Source: Phallusia mammillata
Lineage: Eukaryota > Chordata > Ascidiacea > Phlebobranchia > Ascidiidae
Length of the DNA: 64,000 nt
Assembly: GCA_003260075.1 (NCBI GenBank)
Contig: QLIY01000241.1
Span: 1-64,000 of the forward strand
Direction: 5' to 3'
This document shows positions 34,701-46,189 of the stretch, piece after piece. Both the position numbers and the translations under genes were made by a program. The notes under the pieces were generated by a model. The model had not been told where the DNA came from, did not search any database, and saw nothing but the letters and a program-made list of their open reading frames with translations. Numbering within the stretch: position 1 is the first letter of the stretch; every line of letters starts with the position of its first letter.

Positions 34701-37700
34701 CTTTATCAAACCACCGCAGTTAGGAGAAAACCAATTTGCGATTACATAACTTGAATATTCAATTCGCGTCGCATTCCACGACACATTGTGATCTCAAAAA
34801 CGTTTTTTTTAAACATGTGGATTCTTCATTTTGACCAAATGCTCAAATGTGCCCATTGTGGTCTAAAAATTGCTGAAGTCGTTACTCGTATGTCAACCGT
34901 ACAAAGAACATTATTGAATATATTCGATGGCGATAGGCGTTGTAGCAAACTCCCAAACAGCAAACAAACATAACGGTCATATAAGCCTGATGTGTCGCCT
35001 ACGCACGGACTTACAATGCTAGACAATGGTTAAAGAGATAAGATCGAACAACCCTGGATGTCTTACGCTTTTACGTCTTGATAAACGACCACAGGTGACA
35101 TATTTCACTCAAAATTTGTCACATTTTGCGTTGCCTGGACTGCTTAGAGTTGATTTAGGCATAAGATAGAATCTTTTGATAGTTTGACGTAAATGAGGGC
35201 TTGGCATCACGAAAACAGGTTGATTGCCAAATAAACAATACTAGAGTGTGACTAAAGGGCCGTATCCCATTTTTGGAGCCGTAAGAATAATAATCCAAAA
35301 CATTATTCAAGGGATGGATAGGAAAACGTGCTTAACATTTTTGTTTTACCTGCAAACTGGTGAAATTGTGCCATGCCAAAAAACGTGAACGTTTATTGGA
35401 CATACGCATACGCAGAAAGTATAATGAACAAGGAAGGCAATGGCAGTTCAAAGTCATGTTTACAAAGGATACCATTGAACATTACAAAATACACATTACA
35501 CCCAACACGTTTTCCAAGCCAATCTTGATCAAAAGACCTATAAACCACTTGTCATTTTGGGCCATATGGGAAGTCTTATTTAAACTATATTACAGACTTA
35601 AATCTGTGATTTCCTGTTTAAATATAGTAGAACGAATTGATAGCCAACTTATTGCACGATGTCTTTAACCAATCAAGACCAATAATGGTTGAAATCCTTT
35701 CAATTTAAACATAAGTTATACGATATTCTGAATTCTAATACCTCGCCAGTCGCCGTAATAAACCAACAATGTAGTGAATCACCCCAAAACAAGATTGATT
35801 TCCCAGACGGCACAACACACGAGAGTACAGCCACCACCGACTGAATCAGAACCAAATATTGGACTTGGCTCAGCGTTATGTCACAGAACGCAATGATCAA
35901 TTGGGTATCAATTGGTGATGGATATCCAATAGCGAATAGGGATAAATGTTATCACGTCTAGGCATTGCGCACATTAGACCGCAGAAGCATTGTCCCGAAA
36001 ATGTCGAAGTGCTACGTAAAGGGGAACGTGTATGTTTTAATGGGCTTGTCCTTGGTGGTTTACTCCGTAGCCTTTAGGCTAAAATATGAACCGACTGTGG
36101 AAAATATTGTCCCGTCGCAACGCATGGAAACCGTTTGGCGTAAAGACTTGTAAATGTTATGTATATTCATTATCTTGGGCGGAAATTTTGACGCTTAGGA
36201 TCATCATTTAACAACGCGTATTCCAGACAACGGAATGTAAATAGGGCGACATATCTGACTTTTAACGGGGTTACAAGGAAGTACCTCGATTGAACCTCGA
36301 TCGTTGATAGTACCAAGACCGTATATCATTAGTGCAAATGACCGACATCGGTTACCACAAATATCCACTAATAACTAAAAATGCCCGGATAAAAATTAAC
36401 ATCCAAGGGATGTTGACTTCCTCTACACAAAACAACCACTGTTCGTGGCATTTCTTAAAAAATCAAATTTTAAAAATAAATATCGCCACAAATAACCACT
36501 CATTACCGCAGAATCCAATTAACATCCCGTTAGGCTTATCGGAAAACTTCAAACCAACCAAAACCTCAATTAAGTCAAGGTTAACAATCAAATTAGGTTG
36601 ACTTTTCATGTTGTAAAAGCGTAAAAAGCAAATCAACATTAAAGAACCCAAAGCGCAATAGGCAAATATTTTCCAGCAGGTCTACTTGAGACACTGGTGT
36701 GATAATGTAGACCACATCCCGTATACCACAGAAGCCCCCGCCAGTCTAGACAAGGCAAACCAACAAGGGCACTTTCAGCTCTGACGTAGAATAAGCACAT
36801 TAATCAGGCATCGCAACGTTCAAAGGCATTTGTCAACGGCACCCACTTGGATAAGTCGGAAGCCAGGTTTAAGGTTGCTGCACATTAATCAAGCCAATGT
36901 CGTCAAACTTCATCTGTTAATGTGTTAACAAAATAAACATATGTGTACATTAAACCTTTCTGTGAAAATTTTTTGACTCATTGTCACTTAAGATAACGAG
37001 TGATTAAACGTTTCGCATTTCCCACGACCAACACTTACAGACAAGCATTTTAACATTCCATGCAAGAGATATCACAAGAAAAGAGAAGCTTAATACACAG
37101 CCTAATGAAGTAAATTAACACTTTGATTCGTGGCAACTAATCACAACTCGCATAAACTATGTCATTACATTAAAATGATGGTTATTCTTCTGCAAGCAAC
37201 CCAGTCTACGGCTGTTATAGCCAATAGTTTTGCCAGAAGAGCGACAATCTTGAATGTAATTATGCAAAAAGTGTTTCCTACAAAAAGTTATGCACGTCGA
37301 CATAAAAAAAAACTTGGCCCCACACTAAAAGACACAGGTGTAGCTTTAGCTGAACACGAACATCCCTAAACTTAGGTCCGGCTTCAGTCATGAATCTTTA
37401 CACAAACAGACCAAACAACAGGGATTGTTCAGTTCAAAGCTAAAAATTGAGGCTCTAATGTATTAAAGCGTGTATAAATACATGTACCTTGGCAAAACTG
37501 CAGACGGTATTGCATTGTTTAGAATCGGTTTATAATGCAGAGGTGGTAAGGGGTAATAGCGTTGCCTTGAACATGAAAGCAACCTGCGCTTTTGTTTCTA
37601 TACCCTCGAAGCGAAGCAAGGATATTAGCGTTCCTGCGGTGAAGGCCTGACAAGCTTAAGCTGTCTGGAGCATTTCCCCTGTCCGGGAGCGGGTTAAAAA

Positions 37701-40700
37701 TGGTTCTGAGATAACTAGATAGGAAGTGTTTGCATGGATACGAAGTTCGACAAATGACAACCACTGTAAAATTTTAACAGGATATTAGTGGACCAATAAG
37801 TGTTGCCTATATGACTTCTGGTATGTACCAGTGCCCAATCACAGCCATAATCAAAATCCGTTTGCAAAACCCATTTGGTGACAATTTCCATTTATGTGAA
37901 CTTGTACGCAATTTGTTTACGCTTTCGAGATTTTAACAGCAATTTACACTATCGGGCAGGGGCAAAAAGGGGAGAAACGCCTGATCTGGAATGTACATAG
38001 TGTTTAGCTTACCCAGTGAGCTGTTAATAACCGTGCTTCCGTAGTCATATCCATCTTTTGAGCAGGCTTAAGATATGGGATTTTGCAGTGGGTAAGCAAA
38101 AACAAAAGACGATCGTAATACCAAAAAGGCAAACTTAGGAAACTTGGTAATACTATATAAACAGGGTTAACAGGGTTGACAGCGCTAAAATGTTAAAAAA
38201 CGTAAAAATTGTCATGTGATTATGATAGCCTTCTTTGAATGTCTCCAGTGTTTGTTAAATGGGGGGGGGGAACTATATAAACAGGGTTAACAGGGTTGAC
38301 AGCGCTAAAATGTTAAAACACGTAAAAATTGCCATGTGATTATGATAGCCTTCTTTGAATGTCTCCAGTGTTTGTTAAATAAAAAAATGGCGTTGCTAAA
38401 AAATTTGCACCTGGGATGCTAACTTGTCAAAAAACCCGATCCGTTTTACGCCCAAGCGCTACACAAACAAAACCTGTTCAGTGGGGGGGGGGATTGCACC
38501 CGGGATGCTAACTTGTCAACAACCCCGATCCGTTTTACGCCCAAGCGCTACACAAACAAAACCTGTTCAGTTTCCCCTATAAAGCATAAATGGCACGTGC
38601 TGCTAATGCTAACAACAACACCACAAGCAATTAGCTAACCGTAGGCAGAAGGTTTGCTGTCCAAGTTGGCGAAAAAATGGAGACCGATCGCTTGGTGGTT
38701 AACTCGCCCAAATTTCTGTGGTTTTTCTCACCTGGCATAGCCTTGACACGGTTAGGGCCATGTTTGATGCTTTATCGTTACTGAGATGCCCGAGGTATTC
38801 TAGCAGATAAACATTGGTCACCTTGCACATGTTTATCAAAGATGGAAATTGTATGCGTGTGTAGAATATGAATCGACTAATAAGGAAAAGGTTTTAATCA
38901 TTGCGAAATAGTTTAATGCGGATGAGTTGTATACAACTATCTTGTAAAAATGCATTAATTAAAAAATGTTTTCTATTTTGAACGCATATCCCCTAATTTT
39001 AAACAGCTAAACTGCCTTGAATAACTTTTCTTAAATAAAATTGACTATCTTTCGATTTAAAAAATTTCGACTTTGAAAAGTTTTATCAACGAAACAAGAA
39101 ATTTAATCGCTCTGAAGTTGCTTCCTAAAGTTCGTTCGTGCGTCAACGCCCAGTTTACGGTTTGACCTATTAAACAGGAGTCAACGACAAACAAAACACG
39201 AAATGAAACTTCTATACCCCATATACGACCGACACTTCACACTAAAACCTAGTGGGGTAAAATGTATCTATACACGCCACCGAGTCCTCCAAATCTCAAC
39301 AAGTGGCTGTCTTCCGCACGCGAAGGGCGGCGTCGAATGTTCCTGCGGCGGTCACGCAACCTCAAAACCCGCCGTTTGTCACGTAAATTCGTGACCCCTG
39401 CACCGGATATTATGCTTATGTCGCAAAGGAGGCGGACAAGCGTCACCGCGCCTCGTTGAAAATCGGGCGCTAAAAATACACCGTCCCCGTTTTGGGTTTC
39501 ATTTTTTGGGGCGAGGTGCGACCCTGGCGCCCTCTGCTCGGAGAAAGTCACCCCTGGGGCTTGATTACGGCCCCCAAGGCACCATTTCCACAGATGCCTT
39601 GCCCCAATTTTAAAACCCACCTGCGGGAATACTCAGGACTAGCGCTTATTAAAACTAGAATTCCTTTATGGGTAGGGTGTCAATCATGTAAGTAGTAAAC
39701 ACTCCAAAAGCATACGTTGCCTATCCAGTATATCTCTACGTGGGCTATTTCGGAACGAATGGTTCAAAAAATAACCAACGCCCCACCACAGTTTTAAGTG
39801 GACAATTCCTACACAAGGTTTGTGGGCTTCTAAATTCTCAAGTACTTGGTTCTTGTAATGGGTCTTATATTTCCATCTGTGAGTGATTTTTCGCACGTAT
39901 GAGAATAAATAACACTGAAATAAAACGTTATTTAAATCAACAGGCACGTAGGTGGCAGAGTAAAAAACTGTTATAGGGGCAAACTGTTACTAAGTTAACA
40001 AGCTTTTAACATTCCTTCAGGCATCCATTTTGCCGTGTACAGGGGCCATCGGTCAAGCAGCAAGGCAAACACTAACAGTGGAAATGCTAAGTCCACAAAT
40101 ATTATCGATTGTCAAGTGTCAATTTTTTAACAAATGCTCAGCATATCGACTTTCACACCTTGTGTGGGTGGGCTTGCAAACCAGGCACACGAAAATGTTT
40201 CCGAAACATTTGCACACAGCAGTTGTGGCCTGGCTCCTAACCCCGGCAGTGTTTTGGGGCGACACACTCTCTGCTCATGCACACGAATGGCTGTATCACT
40301 TCGCCAAACAACCCTCTGACACTAGTTTTCCGTACACAAAGCAAAAAGCACTTGCACAAGACAAAAAATCTGGTTCTTGACTATGAAACGATTTAACCCC
40401 AGATGCTCTTGTTGTGAGCTGTGGTGTGTGAACAAACAGAAACCGGATTGATGGTGAAACTTGTTCTACCGAGTTTTCACGCTAATCAGAAGTGCCTAAT
40501 GAGGTGTTCGCAGCAGGTGGTCGAAAATGTTTGTGTTTCCCAAACAATATACAAGCGCATTATTTCAACTCAAATATGCTACCCTGCCAGTAGCTTAAAG
40601 GTTTCATAGACATTCTTGCAGGGTTTAAACGTCCGTAGGAAGTGATTATATTAATAGCTGTTAAATCAAGTTGATTTGTCTGGTATTTGACCTGTTCAAC

Positions 40701-41236
40701 GCACCGTAAACATCTTTGAAATGGGAACATCCAATAAAAACTCCAACCAAAATGCACTCATTTAGCACTTTTTGAAACCCAAAACAAGCTAAAAATAAAA
40801 TTGTTTTTTATATTTAGAATGACTTCCTTGTTAACGATTACATTTCTTTTATTCAGTGTTCAAGGCCTACTTCAACAAGCTAAAGATTTCGGGCAAAGGT
40901 TCCAAACGTCAAATCAGATTCAAGAAAAAGAAGCGAACGGTTTACAAGCAAGGGCCATTAAAGGATCGAGATCTGAAACGCAAGTATCTCAAGCTCAGCA
41001 TTCCAAGTAGCAGAAGGTGCGACTGTCCGCAAGTTGACGATCTCGTTTCGAAGAAAGGAGACAAAAAAGGAAAAAAGAGAAAAGGAAAAAAGAAGAAGGT
41101 TGCTTTCCTTGTGATGGGACGCAAAGTGAATAGGAAGCTGCTAGTGACCGTCATCCACAAGTGGGACAAAAAGAACAAGTTGCTCAAGAAGATGGAGAAA
41201 AAGTTTAATCAGAAGACTTGTACGTTAGGAGAGTGA
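28751..41236 (+). CDS. sfrp1/5: Secreted Frizzled-related protein, SFRP1/5 type, three exons, 323 residues
   Basis: Extracellular protein that binds Wnt ligands and modulates signalling. Exons: 28751-29270, 34386-34457, 40857-41236, joined in phase 1 both times. A signal peptide (VLVSGLILTLAII) leads into a Frizzled cysteine-rich domain with all ten cysteines (from CVPIPANMKLCRDVGYREM to LNCSKF and HPC). Key matches to SFRP1/5 are FLCSLFSPVC and FEWPEMLNC. The 72-nt exon 2 encodes CAPC and NFCASEF, the start of the netrin-like domain. Exon 3 holds the basic linker, RRCDCPQVDD, VMGRKVNRKLLVTVIHKWDK and the last Cys. The three-exon layout matches vertebrate SFRP1/2/5. The upstream frame has a stop and no earlier ATG. 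SFRP1/5 is preferred over SFRP2 because of the GRKV and HKWDKKNK motifs. Confidence 0.95.
29432..29644. repeat. Poly-G junction (29557-29567) with a shortened second copy
   Basis: The first copy spans 29,432-29,556. The second, from 29,567 to 29,644, lacks about 45 bp of the interior. One of the eleven G is probably native. It lies in sFRP intron 1. Confidence 0.8.
30549..30580. repeat. Perfect 11-bp inverted repeat with a 10-nt loop
   Basis: CTATTTGTAGT at 30,549-30,559 pairs perfectly with ACTACAAATAG at 30,570-30,580. It lies in sFRP intron 1. Function unknown; it could be a binding site for a dimeric factor or chance. Confidence 0.5.
38152..38380. repeat. Poly-G junction (10 G at 38261-38270) between two 109-bp copies
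   Basis: Copies at 38,152-38,260 and 38,272-38,380 differ at about two positions. It lies in sFRP intron 2. Confidence 0.85.
38403..38571. repeat. Poly-G junction (10 G at 38483-38492) between two 79-80-bp copies
   Basis: Copies at 38,403-38,482 and 38,493-38,571. This is the last poly-G junction before the N gap; all later junctions are poly-C. Confidence 0.85.
39280..39620. other. GC-rich, CpG-rich island inside sFRP intron 2
   Basis: This block stands out from the AT-rich intron, is rich in CG dinucleotides, and is open over 60-120 codons in several frames on both strands, which follows from its base composition. No terminal repeats and no family match were recognised. It could be a recent repeat insertion, an alternative promoter or a regulatory island. 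Confidence 0.4.
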
Positions 41237-41450
41237 TAAGGGATAAATTGACTATGGAAGGGGATGGACTTCGTAAAAGCTGCCAGCTTTCTGCCGGAAC
41301 TGGCCGCTTCTTTAAACTCGTGTTGATAACGCTGTGCTGGCCATATGTTTTTTTTGTGGAAATTTTTTTCAGTTCTTTATTGTTTCATTTCTAATTGACT
41401 TTAGTTTTTCAATGCCACAGAATCACACGGAGCAAATCGGGAGACAAAAA

Positions 41451-41636
41451 ATGCGTCGTTTAGTTTTGTTGCTTGTTTGTGGCTTACAAAGCTGTCACAT
41501 ATCGAAAGCTAAAGTATTAAAACGTTTTGGATGTCCACCTCGCTTTACAAAAGCGTGTACTTCGCCATTTTTCTGCACAGTACGCAAATCCATGAATAAC
41601 TGCCCATCTAGCAAAAACAAAGTCGTTTTCGTTTAA
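41451..41636 (+). CDS. Candidate small secreted Cys-containing peptide (61 residues)
   Basis: The frame starts at an ATG with A at -3 and encodes a good signal-peptide-like start (MRRLVLLLVCGLQSCHISKA). A short basic mature part follows with four cysteines spaced C-x7-C-x5-C-x8-C. The stop TAA is at 41,634. It lies 215 bp after the sFRP stop, so it may simply be in the sFRP 3' UTR and untranslated. No family was recognised. It is included because signal-peptide composition is unlikely in random AT-rich sequence, but evidence is weak. Confidence 0.25.
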   Translation: MRRLVLLLVCGLQSCHISKAKVLKRFGCPPRFTKACTSPFFCTVRKSMNNCPSSKNKVVFV

Positions 41637-44157
41637 AGTAATAAGTTGTTAGCTTTATATGTGAAAGAAAACTATTGTAATTTAAGCACAGTCTTACGTT
41701 TTCTTTTTTGCTTTTTTATTGTTTTGTGCAGCCTAGCTATCCATGCAAGGGAAGAACACATTAACAGCCGAAACAATGCGATATATGTAAATACCTATTG
41801 AAAAAGTTTTGTTTTTGCTTTGTACACGCGCAGCCATGCATTATAATAATAAAACAAACCCTGGACATGGCACCGCTGTTTAATTATGTTCAAAAAGCAC
41901 AAAGAAGGCTTTGAAACCAACGTTAATTTAAGTTTAGATGCAGAACATGAAAATAACAACGTAGGACTGAAGTTGTGTGTTTGGAGGAAGTAACTTCGGA
42001 TGTTTTGCGCGGAGGATCTTAACCAGGGGTACGACAGGTGTACCTTTGGGTGCATGGAAACAGAATCAATGGGATTAGGAAATGATACTTAGTTTAAAAT
42101 ACGAAAGGCCAGTGCGAGAACTGGTTGGTTGTCTCTGGGCGCCGACAGAGAAAAAAGTTAAGAATCACTGGTTTGCTTAATGCGTAACAACGTTCAGTAG
42201 CTACAAACTACTTGACTAGAACAATTGCAAAAAGAGGTGCGCTGCGAAGTTAGAGCCTTCTGAACGAGTTTCAAAAAAAAATGTAGCATCGAAGTACATG
42301 CTACACAACTTAAGATACCACCGCAGTCGTTGTAACCCTACCAACTAAGTTACAGTGATAATGGAATGTGGAACGTGAAATGTTAATGCGGGACGAAAAT
42401 TAATTGCATAGCAGGAGCCAACCTGAGCGCTGTCTTCAATTGTCAATAACATGACTGCATTGATCGAAATGCTGCGTTCTGATTTAAAGTAGGAAATAAT
42501 TTGAACTTCAAGAGGATATGATTTGAACCCCAAAACCCATGGTTGATTTAAGTTTGCAAATCAGCACCTGATTTACAGGGATCAGGTGACATCCAAAGCC
42601 CAACATGCAATCTACTCGACAATCTGACATTTACGCAGGATGGATTTTATAACCTCTATTGGGGATTGGTAAGAAACTTTTCAACAACAAGGCTTGATCA
42701 AAATGATACCCATGAGCGCCACCCGCTGACAATACCAATCTTATTAATATACCGCAGGAGTAAAGGTAAGGCTCATGTAGGCGTTAGTCTTAACCTAAAT
42801 GCTTTACCGACATTAAAAACCTTAAATTGGAATTAGTCCAAAGCCTGGCTTAAACGAGTGAATAAATTAGTCCTCTTTAGAAAATATTCGCGTAAAACTA
42901 GAGAAGCCGCTTTCCACATACCTATGTGATATACCAGATGTTTTCTTATGCCGTCAGTTTTGTGAAAGCAGGGTCCCTAAAATAAAAATACGTTTAGATA
43001 TTTCCACTTCACAAAGATAGAGTGTATGTAGTGAAGTACATTTATGAACTTAAAAATTCTGTTTAAGGCTAATGGTTGCACTCACAGCAATGGGCTAATA
43101 AAAATTGTTCCCCTATTGATCATTGTTACATAAATACTTGTCACCCCAATAATTGGCAAATGTGAAAAAAGTTTTAGTGGTAAACTGTTTGAGATTCTAC
43201 ACAGCCAACAGTACAAAGTACATTTCTGCATTTTGTCATCCTATACTGAATGTTGATGATCACCTACATCAGAAAAGGGCAATTTGGGGAAAATTTGCGC
43301 CATACACCGTCATAATTGGACTTAATGTGCAAGATCATAAAATCATCGGAAAATGCCGTGACCGCATGATCTAAAAAACGATTACTGACGAAACTGATAA
43401 ACCCAATAAAAAAGCAAGTACAAGAGAAACTTTTATCAGTTTGCAAGAGTTATTACGAGACAAGGAAAGCTGGAGTAAGTCATTAGAAATGAATATTTGT
43501 AAAGTATGTTTCTTTGATTCTTTGTGTCGTTGTATTAGTAGAGTTTAAATGTCAATTCAAGACAGATGAAGCATTACAACAATATTTAAAGCTTGCGAGT
43601 TAAGAGAACGCAAGTTGCAACTTTCAGGCCCCAAAACCTGAAACATAATAGTGTTGATACCTTTCATGTGTTATCAGCACAAGTGATTTAAAGAGCCACA
43701 TTTAACCGCAAGACGTTGTAGTTTGGAAAGAGCTGTGTTTTGACGGAACAAGATAGGAAGCAGGCTCGACTCTGAGGCCTACATCCAAACTTTCACATAC
43801 TGTACACATGAGCTAAATATAATTTCAAACTCGCGCGTAAAATAATTGCACAAATTTCACGGTATTTAGCTTAACACAGAATTCAAGCCACAAATTTGCA
43901 TTTTTAGGACAAGGCTTACGTGCTTGGACGTTCATGTAGCCATAACCTCTTACTTGCGCTAGAGGGCAAGTTTGATGCATATCAACAGACGTTCAAAACT
44001 TCACGCCTTATAAGCCGACCCTTAACACAGACGAACAGTAACATATGACTTTTACTGTATATAAACACCCCAGGCAAGCCGCAAACACGTGGACACCTTA
44101 TGTTGTTTGCAGCTACGGTTTGTGGGAATAAGATAACTTGGCTCAACACGTATGAAT
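41637..44157. other. Intergenic sequence, no gene recognised
   Basis: AATAAA-type signals near 41,848 could serve the sFRP transcript. A probable hAT MITE at about 42,008-42,173 is listed separately. Other frames are short and without family signatures. Confidence 0.45.
42008..42173. mobile_element. Probable short hAT MITE
   Basis: The left end has GATCTTAACCAGGGGTACG and the right end AAGTTAAGAATCACTG, matching the common hAT terminus CAGTGGTTCTTAACC...GTACG and its inverse. The left terminal bases are eroded and the target duplication is uncertain. Confidence 0.4.
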
Positions 44158-44557
44158 ACCTAGAACAGGGGTGGGGAACCTGCGGCCTAAAGGCCACATG
44201 CGGCCTTTTAGGGCACTAAGTGCGGCCTTCGATGGCAAAATACATTTTTAAGATGTTGATATAACCGACTGCACCAGGCGCTGAAAAAAATAGACAGAAA
44301 CGTATTTTTGACTTTATTCCACATTACTATTTGATTAGTTCGAGGGCAGCGTTTTTCAAACAAGACCAATGGTCCCATAGTGGTACATAAGGCGATTTCC
44401 ATAGGACTACCAAAAACTCCAGGTTCAATTTCTAGGTTAAATAAATCCTGAATGTTGTAGTGAAGATGAAAATGTAGTGAGGGATTTTAATCAGTTTGGA
44501 CCTACAAACTACGAGGAAATAGCAAAATGACCATTCTGTAAGTCAAAAAGTTTGAAC

Positions 44558-44809
44558 NNNNNNNNNNNNNNNNNNNNNNNNNNNNNNNNNNNNNNNNNNN
44601 NNNNNNNNNNNNNNNNNNNNNNNNNNNNNNNNNNNNNNNNNNNNNNNNNNNNNNNNNNNNNNNNNNNNNNNNNNNNNNNNNNNNNNNNNNNNNNNNNNNN
44701 NNNNNNNNNNNNNNNNNNNNNNNNNNNNNNNNNNNNNNNNNNNNNNNNNNNNNNNNNNNNNNNNNNNNNNNNNNNNNNNNNNNNNNNNNNNNNNNNNNNN
44801 NNNNNNNNN
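44558..44809. other. Assembly gap (252 N)
   Basis: Run of N. Frames that cross it are meaningless. It coincides with the left part of the nested hAT element and with the switch from poly-G to poly-C junctions. Confidence 0.99.
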
Positions 44810-45166
44810 CGGCCCGAACTTTTTTGAAAATTCGGCCGAAACCGAACTTTTTTATTGCATTGAATTAAGGCCTTAAATTTCATTTACGCCCATACGAAAC
44901 ATCATTAATTAACTATTTGTTGTATCTATGAAATACCAGCCACGTTGTCTGCAAAATATTAGATGTTTAGCAAAGTTTACCCAGTGTGAAAGTGATTTTA
45001 GTTTGTCAAAATTGAGTTCATTCGCATCAACAACACAAGGTTCAGTTGAAACCATCCAAAAAACGGGGATTTTAGGTTCGGCCTGATTCGGCCGAAATTA
45101 TTCGGCCTCATGGCCGAATATTCGGTTTCGGCCCGAACCTTTTTAGGCGGGTTCGGTGCATCACTA
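44558..45166. mobile_element. Nested hAT-type element with TSD GTTTGAAC; left part hidden in the N gap
   Basis: The right end reads GGTGCATCACTA, the complement of a TAGTGATGCACC terminus. It is followed by GTTTGAAC at 45,167-45,174. The same eight bases lie immediately before the run of N, at 44,550-44,557. The gap therefore starts at the left end of the element. The visible interior is full of short FTCGG/CCGAA-type inverted words (TTCGGCCGAA, ATTCGGTTTCGG), which probably caused the assembly failure. Confidence 0.75.
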
Positions 45167-45688
45167 GTTTGAACATCACTGTCCTTGGCCTGCGAAATAG
45201 TCTATGCGACCTGCACGAGTGTCGATAAACCGTTTGGTGGCCTTTATAAACAGAAGGTTCCCCACCCCTGACCTAGAACGTTGTATCAGTACAAAAGGTT
45301 ACTTTTGGAGTAAGAGACAGTGTTATAAACAAACTGGCCATATAACATAAATAATGGAAGTTTAATTTAAATGCCAAGGAAAATCGGGCTATATAGACGC
45401 AAGGGGATAACTTAAACCTGTTAAGTGTAAGCGTATGTAGTTTCGCAACTCCAAAGGGCCATGCTTGATTAAAAGCTGACAGTGCCTATTGTATCACAAA
45501 TTTAGCATATAATTGAACTGAATTGCATTAGATTGTCATGTGATTGAAACACTCAAGGTGCACGTTTCCACCAGACTTGTAAACGGTCCCGAACTCGAAT
45601 TGTTTTTAAAAACAATGTCTAAATTATGCACGGAAGTTCGGAAAATTGCGGTTCAAATAATGTGGAGTGTAGTCAGACTCTTATTAAG

Positions 45689-46189
45689 CCCGAACCTAAC
45701 CCGAACCGGACTTACTTTAGTTTCTACTTTCGGTATTTTAGGTTTAGTTCAATAGCTAAATGGATCTTTGTTGACCGCATTAATATTAGGTTTCTAAAAA
45801 AGACAGTTACCTGCACAGTCGGTGCAGCCATAAATCAAACCATATTTCATTATTAGGTTAGAGATGAAATTTATTCTCAAACGACCAACCGCAGTAAAGG
45901 TTGGGCCACTTGGACACGCCTTTGAAATCCGAGAACAANCCCGAACCTAACCCGAACCGGACTTACTTTAGTTTCTACTTTCGGTATTTTAGGTTTAGTT
46001 CAATAGCTAAATGGATCTTTGTTGACCGCATTAATATTAGGTTTCTAAAAAAGACAGTTACCTGCACAGTCGGTGCAGCCATAAATCAAACCATATTTCA
46101 TTATTAGGTTAGAGATGAAATTTATTCTCAAACGACCAACCGCAGTAAAGGTTGGGCCACTTGGACACGCCTTTGAAATCCGAGAACAA
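45689..46189. repeat. Exact 250-bp tandem duplication joined by a single N (45939)
   Basis: 45,689-45,938 and 45,940-46,189 appear identical base for base, with one undetermined base between them. Identity with an N at the seam points to a contig join or unresolved overlap rather than a biological duplication. Confidence 0.85.

Larger units (their letters stand above)
44166..45270 (+). mobile_element. hAT-type element with 8-bp TSD ACCTAGAA, carrying a nested element
   Basis: Terminal inverted repeats CAGGGGTGGGGAACCTGC and GGTTCCCCACCCCTG. The target-site duplication ACCTAGAA is perfect at 44,158-44,165 and 45,271-45,278. The apparent length of 1,105 bp is inflated by a nested insertion (44,558-45,166) that includes 252 N. 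Without it the element is about 490 bp and has no coding capacity. It is related to, but distinct from, the GGGCAACC family at 7,485. Confidence 0.9.

Noticed and set aside
44509..44883. Frames across the N run
   Set aside because: The N positions are undetermined sequence, so the translation has no meaning.
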